Of a stretch of 31,801 bases of DNA, positions 25,221 through 31,801 are shown one piece after another. The stretch comes from Glaciecola sp964418575 (lineage in GTDB: Bacteria; Pseudomonadota; Gammaproteobacteria; Enterobacterales; Alteromonadaceae). The notes beneath the pieces were generated by a model. That model saw nothing but the letters and a program-made list of their open reading frames with translations. It did not search any database and had not been told where the DNA came from. The DNA is taken from contig CAYQMI010000032.1 of the NCBI GenBank assembly GCA_964418575.1, forward strand, positions 1 to 31,801, given 5' to 3'. The translations under genes and the position numbers were made by a program. Each line of letters opens with the position of its first letter. Position 1 is the first letter of the stretch.

Positions 25221-25259
25221 TTTTTGTTCTTTGAACTCAAAAAATGGACAGAACAAAAA
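25221..25259. promoter_or_regulatory. Perfect 10-bp inverted repeat upstream of the S9 gene
   Basis: tttttgttct (25221-25230) and agaacaaaaa (25250-25259) are perfect inverse complements with a 19-base spacer. The arms are about 29 bp apart centre to centre, near three helical turns, which would suit a dimeric or tetrameric regulator. The site is 73-111 bases upstream of the S9 start. Operator function is inferred. Confidence 0.4.
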
Positions 25260-25301
25260 TATAACCAGAATATTTACAGCAATCAAGTGTATTTAAAAAG
25301 C

Positions 25302-25332
25302 CTGTTTGAGCAATCGATTGCTCATAAAACAG
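25302..25332. promoter_or_regulatory. 18-bp perfect palindrome, candidate operator
   Basis: tgagcaatcgattgctca (25307-25324) is a perfect palindrome. Outer bases ctgtt (25302-25306) and aacag (25328-25332) add a further five pairs with a three-base offset. It is about 149 bases upstream of the MFS start and 160 upstream of the S9 start. A long perfect dyad beside a drug-exporter-type gene is typical of a repressor operator, but no regulator gene lies next to it. Confidence 0.45.
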
Positions 25333-25472
25333 AAAGCTTTGAACGACTGTTAAAATATGCATAACTAATGAAATAAAAGCTAAGCAAACCTCATATTTAT
25401 TATGTTCGATTCATGCCGACTGTGCTAAATTGACCGGCTGTTTTAATCGAGCTATAACTTAGTTAATTTTTA

Positions 25473-26708
25473 ATGACCGCAGCCCTTTCTCCAACGAGCG
25501 CAAGCTCACGCAAAGCCTTACCACTTGGTGAGTTCATTTTCTTAATGGCTTTGCTTACTTCTTTAGTTGCATTGAGCATCGATGCCATGCTGCCCGCGCT
25601 GGACGTGATTGGCGAGCAGCTAAATAGCCAAAGTAATCAACAAACCTATTTAATAATTTCGCTGTTTTTTGCAGGTATGGCGCTTGGCCAGTTGTTTTTT
25701 GGTCCCTTTGCCGATGCTCGTGGTCGGCGTTTAACGATTTTGGTCGGGCTAATTATATTTTTAGTGGGCACACTGGTTTGTTACCTATCAAACAGCATGG
25801 AAACAATGTTAATTGGTCGCTTGATTCAAGCCTTTGGCGTTTCAGGTCCGCGCATAGCGTCTATGGCGCTGATTCGTGATTTGTACGTAGGTGATAAAAT
25901 GGCGCGAGTCATGAGCTTTATTACCGTTATTTTTATTCTTATGCCGATGGTGGCGCCTCTAATGGGCCAAATTGTGATGAAAGTGGCGGGTTGGAGACAC
26001 ATCTTCACTGTATTTGCCATTGTGTGTGTCATTTCAGGGGTTTGGTTTTTTGCTCGACAAGGGGAAACGCTTCCTAGAGCCAAACGTTTGAAGTTTAACT
26101 GGAAAAGCTTTGGACAGTCTATTTTATGGTTGTTACGGAACCCCGTGGTAATGGGCGCGTCGATTGGAATGGGTACCATCTTTGGTGCATTTCTCGCTTA
26201 CTTAAGTGGTTCGCAAACGATATTTCAAGGCATTTATCAAACTGGTGAGCTTTTTCCTTTGTTATTTGCTCTGTTGGCTTTTTCTATTGGTGCCGCGTCT
26301 TTGTTCAATGGAATTATGGTAGTCCGCTTAGGGATGATCAAATTGATTTCTTTTGCCTTGGTACTCACCATTGCCTTTGCCCTAACCTTGGTTGCTGAGG
26401 GTATCTATTTTGATGGTAAGCCGCCTCTAGCGTTATTTGTTGGCACCATGTTTGTTGGTTTTTTCTTTATTGGTATTTTGTTTGGTAATTTGAACTCGCT
26501 AGCAATGCAGCCAGTAGGGCATATCGCTGGGGTTGGCGCGGCCTTTATCGGCTGCTTTACTAGCATGCTATCGGTACCGATAGCAGTGTTTATTAATCAA
26601 TATTTAATCGATAGCATTCAACCCATTGCCTATGGGTTTTTAGGTTTTGGTTTAGTTACCTATGCTGCGGTGACTGTTGCAACTAAAGCGGTCAAGAGGC
26701 AGATTTAA
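25473..26708 (+). CDS. Bcr/CflA-type MFS multidrug exporter
   Basis: A 411-residue, probably 12-helix inner-membrane transporter. The N-terminus carries the Bcr/CflA signature (FLMALLTSLVALSIDAMLPALDVIGEQL), the second segment the MFS motif A (GPFADARGRRLTILVGL), and helix four RLIQAFGVSGPRIASMALIRDLY, close to the RFxQGxGxA pattern of drug/proton antiporters. Aspartate in the first helix (SIDAMLPAL) is typical of the group. Likely exports small toxic compounds by proton antiport. No ribosome site is visible before the ATG, which is preceded by an AT-rich stretch. It ends four bases from the convergent lipoprotein gene. Substrate unknown. Confidence 0.88.
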   Translation: MTAALSPTSASSRKALPLGEFIFLMALLTSLVALSIDAMLPALDVIGEQLNSQSNQQTYLIISLFFAGMALGQLFFGPFADARGRRLTILVGLIIFLVGTLVCYLSNSMETMLIGRLIQAFGVSGPRIASMALIRDLYVGDKMARVMSFITVIFILMPMVAPLMGQIVMKVAGWRHIFTVFAIVCVISGVWFFARQGETLPRAKRLKFNWKSFGQSILWLLRNPVVMGASIGMGTIFGAFLAYLSGSQTIFQGIYQTGELFPLLFALLAFSIGAASLFNGIMVVRLGMIKLISFALVLTIAFALTLVAEGIYFDGKPPLALFVGTMFVGFFFIGILFGNLNSLAMQPVGHIAGVGAAFIGCFTSMLSVPIAVFINQYLIDSIQPIAYGFLGFGLVTYAAVTVATKAVKRQI

Positions 26709-26712
26709 AACC

Positions 26713-27285
26713 TCAGTCACAAAAAATGCTGGTTTTTTTCATAGCAACATCCACTTCTTCTTCAGTTTTTGCGGCGAGCACTTGTTGTTTGGCGGCATTG
26801 CACTGCGCTGCATCAAAGTGAGCAGATGATTGTACATAGCTATCTTGCATCGCAGGGTGGTTATGAAAATCGCAGTGCACATCTGGTACGCGTCGAACGT
26901 TTGTAGTGCGTCCTTGTTCGAACGATACGCAATCGCCTACTCGTATACCCGACTGTTCAGTAAGCACTTTCACTTCAGAGCCATTTTTAAGTTCAATCTC
27001 ATAAGAATAGGCATCACGATTGCCGTCTAGTATCGCTGAAAGGATCCCGCCAGCTAATGCTCCCTCTAAGGCGTGTTTGCCGCGATGATGTTTACCACTT
27101 GTAGCCGCTCCTATTACGCCACCCATCATAGCTCCACCTGGAGCGCTCGAGTCTACTTTGGTTTTTCCAACACCAATCACTTCACCATAGTTAATGGTAA
27201 TGGTTGAATTAAGTTGGTTACGGTCAACAGCGCTGCTTGAGCAAGCGGTGCATAACAGTACTAGTGCTAATACATTAAACTTCAT
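26713..27285 (-). CDS. Glycine-rich lipoprotein
   Basis: A 190-residue lipoprotein. The signal peptide MKFNVLALVLLCTAC has a lipobox-like CTAC with lipidated Cys15. Residues about 49-85 form a glycine-zipper-like segment (APGGAMMGGVIGAATSG...GALAGGILSAI), reminiscent of SlyB/Rick-17kDa-type outer-membrane lipoproteins, followed by a small beta-rich domain (SYEIELKNGSEVKVLTEQ, GDCVSFEQG). The C-terminal region (about 130-190) with several cysteines and histidines is unusual for that group. AAGGA seven bases upstream supports the start. It probably sits in the outer membrane. Its exact role is unknown. Confidence 0.78.
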   Translation of the reverse strand: MKFNVLALVLLCTACSSSAVDRNQLNSTITINYGEVIGVGKTKVDSSAPGGAMMGGVIGAATSGKHHRGKHALEGALAGGILSAILDGNRDAYSYEIELKNGSEVKVLTEQSGIRVGDCVSFEQGRTTNVRRVPDVHCDFHNHPAMQDSYVQSSAHFDAAQCNAAKQQVLAAKTEEEVDVAMKKTSIFCD

Positions 27286-27472
27286 ATGACATCCTTGATT
27301 GTTAAACGACGAAGTATTGAGACTTCAATAGCGTAAAATTTATACTCTTAACTTTACCTGCTATTTTTCATCAGTCAACTAAGTCGGGTGATTTAGTTCA
27401 GCTTCGGTATATCAAAGCGAATAGTTTGCGTGACAGCTAAGTTCTGCCCTACCAAACCACTCTTCAGAAAAT

Positions 27473-27499
27473 AAAAAAGCCCGGCCAAATTGACCGGGC
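27473..27499 (-). terminator. Rho-independent terminator of ilvC
   Basis: Read leftward, gcccgg (27499-27494) pairs with ccgggc (27484-27479), with two more pairs inside including a G-T, followed directly by T6 (27478-27473). It lies 110 bases after the ilvC stop, an unusually long 3' untranslated stretch. Confidence 0.88.
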
Positions 27500-27566
27500 A
27501 AAAGGAGCTTAGTTAAAGCACCTAACGACAGAACTGTAAATCGTAACCATGCATAAGCTACGATTG

Positions 27567-27608
27567 TTAAAACTTAAAACTTAAAACTTAAAACTTAAAA
27601 CTTAAAAC
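27567..27608. repeat. Six tandem copies of a 7-base unit after ilvC
   Basis: Six perfect head-to-tail copies of ttaaaac (gttttaa on the ilvC strand) end exactly where the ilvC stop codon begins, with a partial seventh copy (ttaa) running into the stop. Being outside the coding sequence, slippage changes only the 3' untranslated length. Confidence 0.92.
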
Positions 27609-29087
27609 TTAACTAACGATGGCTTTCATGTCGGTCATGTAGCCACGTAAAACTTCACCAACGGTTTCCACACCGTGGCTTTGTATTGCTTTGTTTATTT
27701 CAACCAAACGTTTATTGTCGACACCATTGGAACGATTTTCCATTCCGCCACCAAGTTGAACGCGCGTGATCTTCGGCATAATGTGTTCTTGCAATAAAGG
27801 CACTGCGGCGTTTGCAAACAGGTAGTTTCCGTATTCTGCAGTATCTGAAATAACAACGTTCATTTCATATAAACGCTTGCGCGCAATGGTATTAGAAATA
27901 AGCGGTGTTTCGTGCAGTGATTCATAATATGCAGACTCAGGTAAAATGCCTGCTTCTACCATGACGTCAAAGGCTAATTCAACGCCGGCCTTTATCATGG
28001 CAACGATTAAAATACCCTTATCAAAAAAGGTTTGGTCGTCGATTTTGCCTTCATATACGGGCGCGTTTTCAAAGGCAGACTGGCCAGTTTCTTCACGCCA
28101 CTTTAATAAGTTAGCATCACCATTTGCCCAATCAGCCATCATCGTGCGTGAGAACTCACCGCTCAAAATATCGTCTTGATGCTTCTCAAATAAAGGTCTG
28201 AACAATGTGGTAAGTTCTTCGCTTAGCTCAAAGGCTTCGACTTTTGCCGGATTAGACAAACGGTCCATCATATTTGTCACGCCACCTATCTTAAGCGCTT
28301 CGGTTATTGCTTCTAATCCATATTGAATAAGCGCACATGCGTAAGCAGGGTCTTCACCATCGGCTACCATTTTCTCAAAACCGACAATGGCAGCAGCTTG
28401 TTGCATGCCGCACAAAATAGTTTGCTCGCCCATCAAGTCAGACTTCACTTCAGCAACAAATGAGCTTTCAAGTACACCTGCTCTGTCGCCACCAGTAGCG
28501 CTTGCAAGTGCTTTGGCAATCTTAAGGCCTTTACCTTGTGGGTCGTTTTCAGGATGTACCGCAATAAGTGTAGGTACACCAAATCCACGTTTGTACTCTT
28601 CTCGTACTTCTGTACCTGGGCATTTAGGAGCGCACATAACTACAGTAATATCGCTTCTGATTTGCTGACCTTCTTCTACGATATTAAAGCCGTGCGAATA
28701 GCCTAAAACAGCGCCTTTTTGCATAAGCGGCATGACTGCCTCTACAACGCTAGCATGCTGTTTGTCTGGTGTGAGGTTATAGACCAAATCCGCTGTAGGG
28801 ATAAGCTCTTGATAGGTACCAACGGTAAAGCCGTTTTCTGAAGCACGTTTAAAAGAGTCGCGTTTTTCATCAATGGCAGCCTGACGCAAAGCGTAAGATA
28901 CGTTTAAGCCTGAGTCGCGCATGTTTAAGCCTTGATTTAGACCTTGTGCGCCGCAGCCAACAATTACAATTGATTGGCCTTTTAAGTCATCGCAACCAGC
29001 CGAAAACTCTTCACGCCCCATAAAGCGGCATTGACCTAACTGGTCGAGTTGTTTTCTAAACGGCAAGCTATTGAAATAATTTGTCAT
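27609..29087 (-). CDS. ilvC: Ketol-acid reductoisomerase, class II
   Basis: Second common step of branched-chain amino acid synthesis: isomerises and reduces acetolactate or acetohydroxybutyrate with NADPH and magnesium. The 492-residue length marks the long class II form, as in E. coli (491). Visible are the dinucleotide-binding IVIVGCGAQGLNQG (Gly44 onward), YALRQ, YSHGFNI, MCAPKCPGTEVREEYKRGFGVPTLIAVH and the duplicated C-terminal knotted domain (SDLMGEQTILCGM, ELAFDVMVEAG). AGGA seven bases before the ATG supports the start. It is divergent from ilvY, its expected activator, and two matching operator-like sites lie 42-58 and 97-113 bases upstream of its start. Expression is probably induced by its substrates through IlvY. 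Confidence 0.97.
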   Translation of the reverse strand: MTNYFNSLPFRKQLDQLGQCRFMGREEFSAGCDDLKGQSIVIVGCGAQGLNQGLNMRDSGLNVSYALRQAAIDEKRDSFKRASENGFTVGTYQELIPTADLVYNLTPDKQHASVVEAVMPLMQKGAVLGYSHGFNIVEEGQQIRSDITVVMCAPKCPGTEVREEYKRGFGVPTLIAVHPENDPQGKGLKIAKALASATGGDRAGVLESSFVAEVKSDLMGEQTILCGMQQAAAIVGFEKMVADGEDPAYACALIQYGLEAITEALKIGGVTNMMDRLSNPAKVEAFELSEELTTLFRPLFEKHQDDILSGEFSRTMMADWANGDANLLKWREETGQSAFENAPVYEGKIDDQTFFDKGILIVAMIKAGVELAFDVMVEAGILPESAYYESLHETPLISNTIARKRLYEMNVVISDTAEYGNYLFANAAVPLLQEHIMPKITRVQLGGGMENRSNGVDNKRLVEINKAIQSHGVETVGEVLRGYMTDMKAIVS

Positions 29088-29128
29088 GAATATCCTGAAA
29101 ATAAAATTGGGTAGTCTTTACGACTGGA

Positions 29129-29145
29129 CTTTCACTATATAAAAT
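29129..29145. promoter_or_regulatory. Candidate IlvY operator, ilvC-proximal
   Basis: ctttcactatataaaat matches the second site at 29184-29200 at 14 of 17 positions and keeps the ttcac...aaaat pattern. It lies 42-58 bases upstream of the ilvC start. The two sites are 55 bp apart, close to five helical turns. Assignment to IlvY is inferred from position. Confidence 0.5.
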
Positions 29146-29183
29146 TTGTTTTGTTTCTTAAATTGAATTATAAACAATATAGT

Positions 29184-29200
29184 ATTTCACTAAATGAAAT
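29184..29200. promoter_or_regulatory. Candidate IlvY operator, ilvC-distal, perfect dyad
   Basis: atttca and tgaaat are perfect inverted arms around ctaaa, giving a T-N11-A LysR-type box. A related copy lies at 29129-29145. Paired LysR sites between a regulator and its divergent target are the expected arrangement for IlvY. Confidence 0.55.
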
Positions 29201-29370
29201 GTATGGCGTTTTAAATGCATTCTGAATAGTTTTTGACTTTCGTAGTAATTTACTCGTCTTTTTATGTTTCATTCACCTAGCGTAAATGTGTTTTATTAAT
29301 CAGATCGCAGCCAGTTGATGCCTTAGGATAGTGTTGCAAGGCAAAATTATGTTTATGAGGAATCGTATAA

Positions 29371-30234
29371 ATGGATATTAAAAGTCTTCGCTTATTTCAG
29401 CATTTAGCAAATAGCCTGCACTTTTCTAAAACCGCTTCGGCTATGTTTGTCTCGCCGCCGACCCTAACCAGAGTCATCACGCGTTTGGAACAAGAATGTG
29501 ATGCTCGACTCTTCATTCGTAATAATCGCAGCGTTGCCCTTACCCATGCAGGTCAGCGATTGCTAGAGTTCACAGATTCAACCCTGACTGAGTATGCGAT
29601 AATGAAGCAGGCACTGAAAAGCTCAGAGCAAGCGTTGGTGGGCGAGCTTTCTTTGTATTGTTCGGTTACGGCTAGTCAAACTTACCTCCCAGCCATGCTC
29701 GACAAGCTGCATCAACAGTATCCCTCAATTGATATAAAACTTGATACTGGGGACCATTCTCTTTCAGTTGGTAAGGTGGCCTCTGGCGAGGTAGATATAT
29801 CATTGGCAATTTATACGCCTGAATTTCCGAGTAACGTTGGCTTTGCAAATGTTGATGTGGTGCCTTTGAGCCTGATCGTTCCCAAGAACATGAGCGTCGA
29901 AAACTGGCAGAGTATGCCTTGGCATGAAGTGCATGTGATCATGCCCTCAAAAGGCCCATCAAAGCGCATAGTTAATCATTGGTTTGCCGAGCAAAATGTG
30001 AGGCCTCATGTGTATGCGCAGGTTTCAGGTAATGAGGCAATTGTGAGTATGGTGGCGCTTGGCTTAGGTGTAGGTTTTGTGCCAAGCATTGTGCTTGAAA
30101 ACTCAGTGGTAAAAAGTAAAGTACGAGCGCTTAATGTTTCGAATATTGAGCCGTACCAAATTGGCGTGTGTTATTTGAAAGAGCGCGCGCAAGAGCCTTT
30201 AATAAAAACCTTAACTCAGCTTTTTGTTAGCTGA
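29371..30234 (+). CDS. ilvY: LysR-type activator IlvY
   Basis: A 287-residue LysR regulator. The N-terminal winged helix-turn-helix (about 1-60) reads LRLFQHLANSLHFSKTASAMFVSPPTLTRVITRLEQEC, aligned with E. coli IlvY; the effector domain shares GELSLYCSVTASQTYLPAMLDKL, IKLDTGDHS and GNEAIVSMVALGLGVGFVPSIVLENS. In E. coli IlvY binds two operators between ilvY and ilvC and activates ilvC when acetolactate or acetohydroxybutyrate is present. The divergent ilvC and the paired dyads in the 283-base spacer agree with this. GAGG lies about nine bases before the ATG. Its last 19 bases overlap the end of comM on the other strand. Confidence 0.94.
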   Translation: MDIKSLRLFQHLANSLHFSKTASAMFVSPPTLTRVITRLEQECDARLFIRNNRSVALTHAGQRLLEFTDSTLTEYAIMKQALKSSEQALVGELSLYCSVTASQTYLPAMLDKLHQQYPSIDIKLDTGDHSLSVGKVASGEVDISLAIYTPEFPSNVGFANVDVVPLSLIVPKNMSVENWQSMPWHEVHVIMPSKGPSKRIVNHWFAEQNVRPHVYAQVSGNEAIVSMVALGLGVGFVPSIVLENSVVKSKVRALNVSNIEPYQIGVCYLKERAQEPLIKTLTQLFVS

Positions 30235-31769
30235 TGCAGCAAGCGATCGAAATTACGAAAGCTTAAGGCCTCAGCAATGTGGCTCTGCTGTATTTCTTCA
30301 CTACTTTGTAAATCGGCCACTGTGCGCGCCACTTTTAAGGTGCGATGGTAAGCCCGCATAGAAAGCCCAAGGGTATCGATGGCTTGAGTGATAAAACGCT
30401 GATTCTCGCTACTGAGTTTGCAGTGCTGTTTTATAGCTTGGTTGTTAAGCGCACTATTTAATGCGCCCTGCCGTTCTATTTGAATCGTATGGGCTTTTTC
30501 CACTCTAGCTTTAACAACAGAACTTGCTTCAGGCGCTTCAATCGTATTATCAGGCGCACTTGGTTCAGCTTCATGCGGTGTATTTTGATTTAAGGTTCGT
30601 TCTAAGTTCACCCTCGGTACGTTAACCTGCAGGTCGATTCGGTCGAGCAGTGGGCCCGATATACGGTTAAGGTAACGCAGTACTTGATCAGCGTTGGCTC
30701 GTTTGTCTTCAACATCACCAGTAGGACTTGGATTCATAGCCGCAATCAGTTGAAAGTCAGCTGGGTAAGTCACTTTGTGTGACGCTCTGGATAAATTGAT
30801 GACTCCAGTTTCAAGCGGCTCTCGCATAACATCGAGCACATGCCTGCCAAATTCTGGAAGTTCATCTAGAAAAAGTACGCCTTTATGGGCGAGGGTTATT
30901 TCACCGGGTTTTGGATAGGTGCCACCGCCAACAAGCGCTGCTGCCGAGCTCGAATGGTGTGGCTGACGAAAGGGGCGCTGGCGCCAATTATCGGCGTTTA
31001 TGGTATCTCCCGCCACTGAGCGAATACTGGCGACCATTAGTGCATCATCATTGGGTAAGTCGGGCATGATTGAGAGCAGGCGACTGGCCAACATGCTCTT
31101 ACCTGTGCCAGCTGGGCCAAACAGCAATAAATTATGTGCGCCACTAGCGGCTATCTCTAGCGCGCGTTTAGCGTGCTGTTGGTCGATAATTTCTTGCAAA
31201 TCACCATAATCAGGGCGGTTGTTTGTGGTCTCTTCGGCTTGGGCAAGTGGCAATGTTTGTTTGCCGGTTAGGTGCAAATACACATCAAAGAGGTTGTTGG
31301 CACTGAGCACATTTTCTTTGCCCACCAAGGCTGCCTCACTAGCGTTGGTTTGCGGGAGTATTAACTGGCGACCGCTTTTACCGGCACTGAAAGCCATTGG
31401 CAGCGCGCCCTGTATTGAGCGAAGCTCGCCAGATAGTGCAAGCTCACCTACAAATTCATATTCCTCGAGCGCCACATTGGATATGTTCTCACTGGCCGCA
31501 ATAATGCCAATCGCAATGGCCAAATCAAAACGGCCGCCACCTTTGGGCAAATCGGCGGGCGCCATGTTCACAGTGATGCGTTTGCTAGGGAATTCAAAAC
31601 CGGCGTTGATCAATGCGCTGCGCACTCTATCTCGGCTTTCCTTAACCGAAGTCTCCGGTAAGCCAACCAGTTGAAATGCCGGCATACCGTTGGATAAATG
31701 TACCTCAATGGTAACCAGAGGGGCTTCTATTCCAATATTGGCGCGAGTGTATACAACAGAAAGTGACAT
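30216..31769 (-). CDS. comM: ComM/YifB family AAA+ ATPase
   Basis: A 517-residue protein of the YifB/ComM (Mg-chelatase-like) family. It has the N-terminal Lon-like domain (MSLSVVYTRANIGIEAPLVTIEVHLSNG, VGLPETSVKESRDRVRSA, MAPADLPKGGGRFDL), Walker A at 218-225 (GPAGTGKS), HHSSSAAALVGGG, Walker B (GVLFLDELPEF), AAMNPSPTG and the C-terminal helical domain (LSMRAYHRTLKVARTVADL). ComM is a branch-migration helicase that extends donor DNA integration during natural transformation; in non-competent species the same protein is called YifB. The family start MSLS fits, although AAGG abuts the ATG with no spacing. A polar insert (about 405-425) is longer than in E. coli. The gene's own promoter lies near or beyond the right edge. 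Confidence 0.93.
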   Translation of the reverse strand: MSLSVVYTRANIGIEAPLVTIEVHLSNGMPAFQLVGLPETSVKESRDRVRSALINAGFEFPSKRITVNMAPADLPKGGGRFDLAIAIGIIAASENISNVALEEYEFVGELALSGELRSIQGALPMAFSAGKSGRQLILPQTNASEAALVGKENVLSANNLFDVYLHLTGKQTLPLAQAEETTNNRPDYGDLQEIIDQQHAKRALEIAASGAHNLLLFGPAGTGKSMLASRLLSIMPDLPNDDALMVASIRSVAGDTINADNWRQRPFRQPHHSSSAAALVGGGTYPKPGEITLAHKGVLFLDELPEFGRHVLDVMREPLETGVINLSRASHKVTYPADFQLIAAMNPSPTGDVEDKRANADQVLRYLNRISGPLLDRIDLQVNVPRVNLERTLNQNTPHEAEPSAPDNTIEAPEASSVVKARVEKAHTIQIERQGALNSALNNQAIKQHCKLSSENQRFITQAIDTLGLSMRAYHRTLKVARTVADLQSSEEIQQSHIAEALSFRNFDRLLHQLTKS

Positions 31770-31801
31770 CCTTGTCTTTTTTCATCCATGAGTTGCGAAT
31801 C

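Larger units (their letters stand above)
25149..25472. other. Divergent regulatory region with several perfect palindromes
   Basis: 324 bases between the S9 and MFS genes, with no gene. From left to right: ttgactacgtcaa (about 25183-25195), cacaacttgttgtg (25203-25216), the inverted pair 25221-25230/25250-25259, and the 18-base perfect palindrome at 25307-25324. The density of dyads suggests several protein-binding sites. No promoter hexamers were assigned with confidence. Confidence 0.65.
27286..27608. other. Region upstream of the lipoprotein and downstream of ilvC
   Basis: 323 bases with no gene. The left part is the promoter region of the leftward lipoprotein gene and holds a small dyad (tattga/tcaata near 27315-27330). 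The right part holds the ilvC terminator (27473-27499) and a heptamer tandem repeat (27567-27608) directly after the ilvC stop. Confidence 0.7.

Noticed and set aside
27567..27608. CRISPR array
   Set aside because: The repeat unit is only seven bases with no spacers; it is a simple tandem repeat.

Overview
The window looks like chromosomal DNA from a marine gammaproteobacterium, most plausibly of the Alteromonadales. The ilvC/ilvY/comM and yicC/rph/pyrE neighbourhoods, and the close resemblance of TusA, Can, PyrE, Rph, IlvC and IlvY to the E. coli proteins, point to Gammaproteobacteria. The exported S9 and M16 peptidases and a DUF6482-type protein suggest the marine lineage. This placement rests on recalled family knowledge, not on a search. 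I see no rRNA, tRNA, CRISPR array, transposase, integrase or phage gene. One run of exactly 100 N (3438-3537) marks an assembly gap between rph and pyrE.

Layout. 1-479: 5' end of yicC, leaving the window on the left. 655-2616: an exported S9-family peptidase between yicC and rph. 2733-4457: rph, pyrE and tusA in one direction, followed by a pair of REP-like hairpins. 4633-7430: three leftward genes (exported methyltransferase-like protein, DedA-type membrane protein, exported amidohydrolase). 7552-9102: an Aer-like PAS chemoreceptor. 9147-10581: a leftward DUF3014-DUF1285 pair. 10964-11272: a DUF6482-type gene behind a structured leader. 11309-14030: a leftward operon of a small membrane protein, an ABC1/UbiB-like kinase and an MscS-type channel. 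14257-15522: a saccharopine-dehydrogenase-like oxidoreductase. 15534-16127: a membrane-anchored retropepsin-like protease. 16458-19199: a secreted M16 metallopeptidase.

19291-19671: a small membrane protein. 19996-22406: proB-proA, the first two steps of proline synthesis, with a terminator. 22552-23139: beta-carbonic anhydrase. 23202-25148: a second S9 peptidase, paralogous to the first. 25473-26708: a Bcr/CflA-type MFS exporter. 26713-27285: a glycine-rich lipoprotein. 27609-30234: ilvC and its divergent LysR activator ilvY. 30216-31769: comM (yifB), overlapping the end of ilvY tail to tail.

Most genes are core metabolism or envelope housekeeping. The most unusual DNA is non-coding: a composite palindromic element of about 230 bp at 16161-16391, a strong hairpin leader at 10835-10894, a cluster of perfect palindromes at 25203-25332, a heptamer tandem repeat after ilvC, and two matching operator-like sites between ilvC and ilvY. 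I did not find a convincing new multi-gene system. The small-membrane-protein/ABC1-kinase/MscS operon is the most unusual gene grouping.
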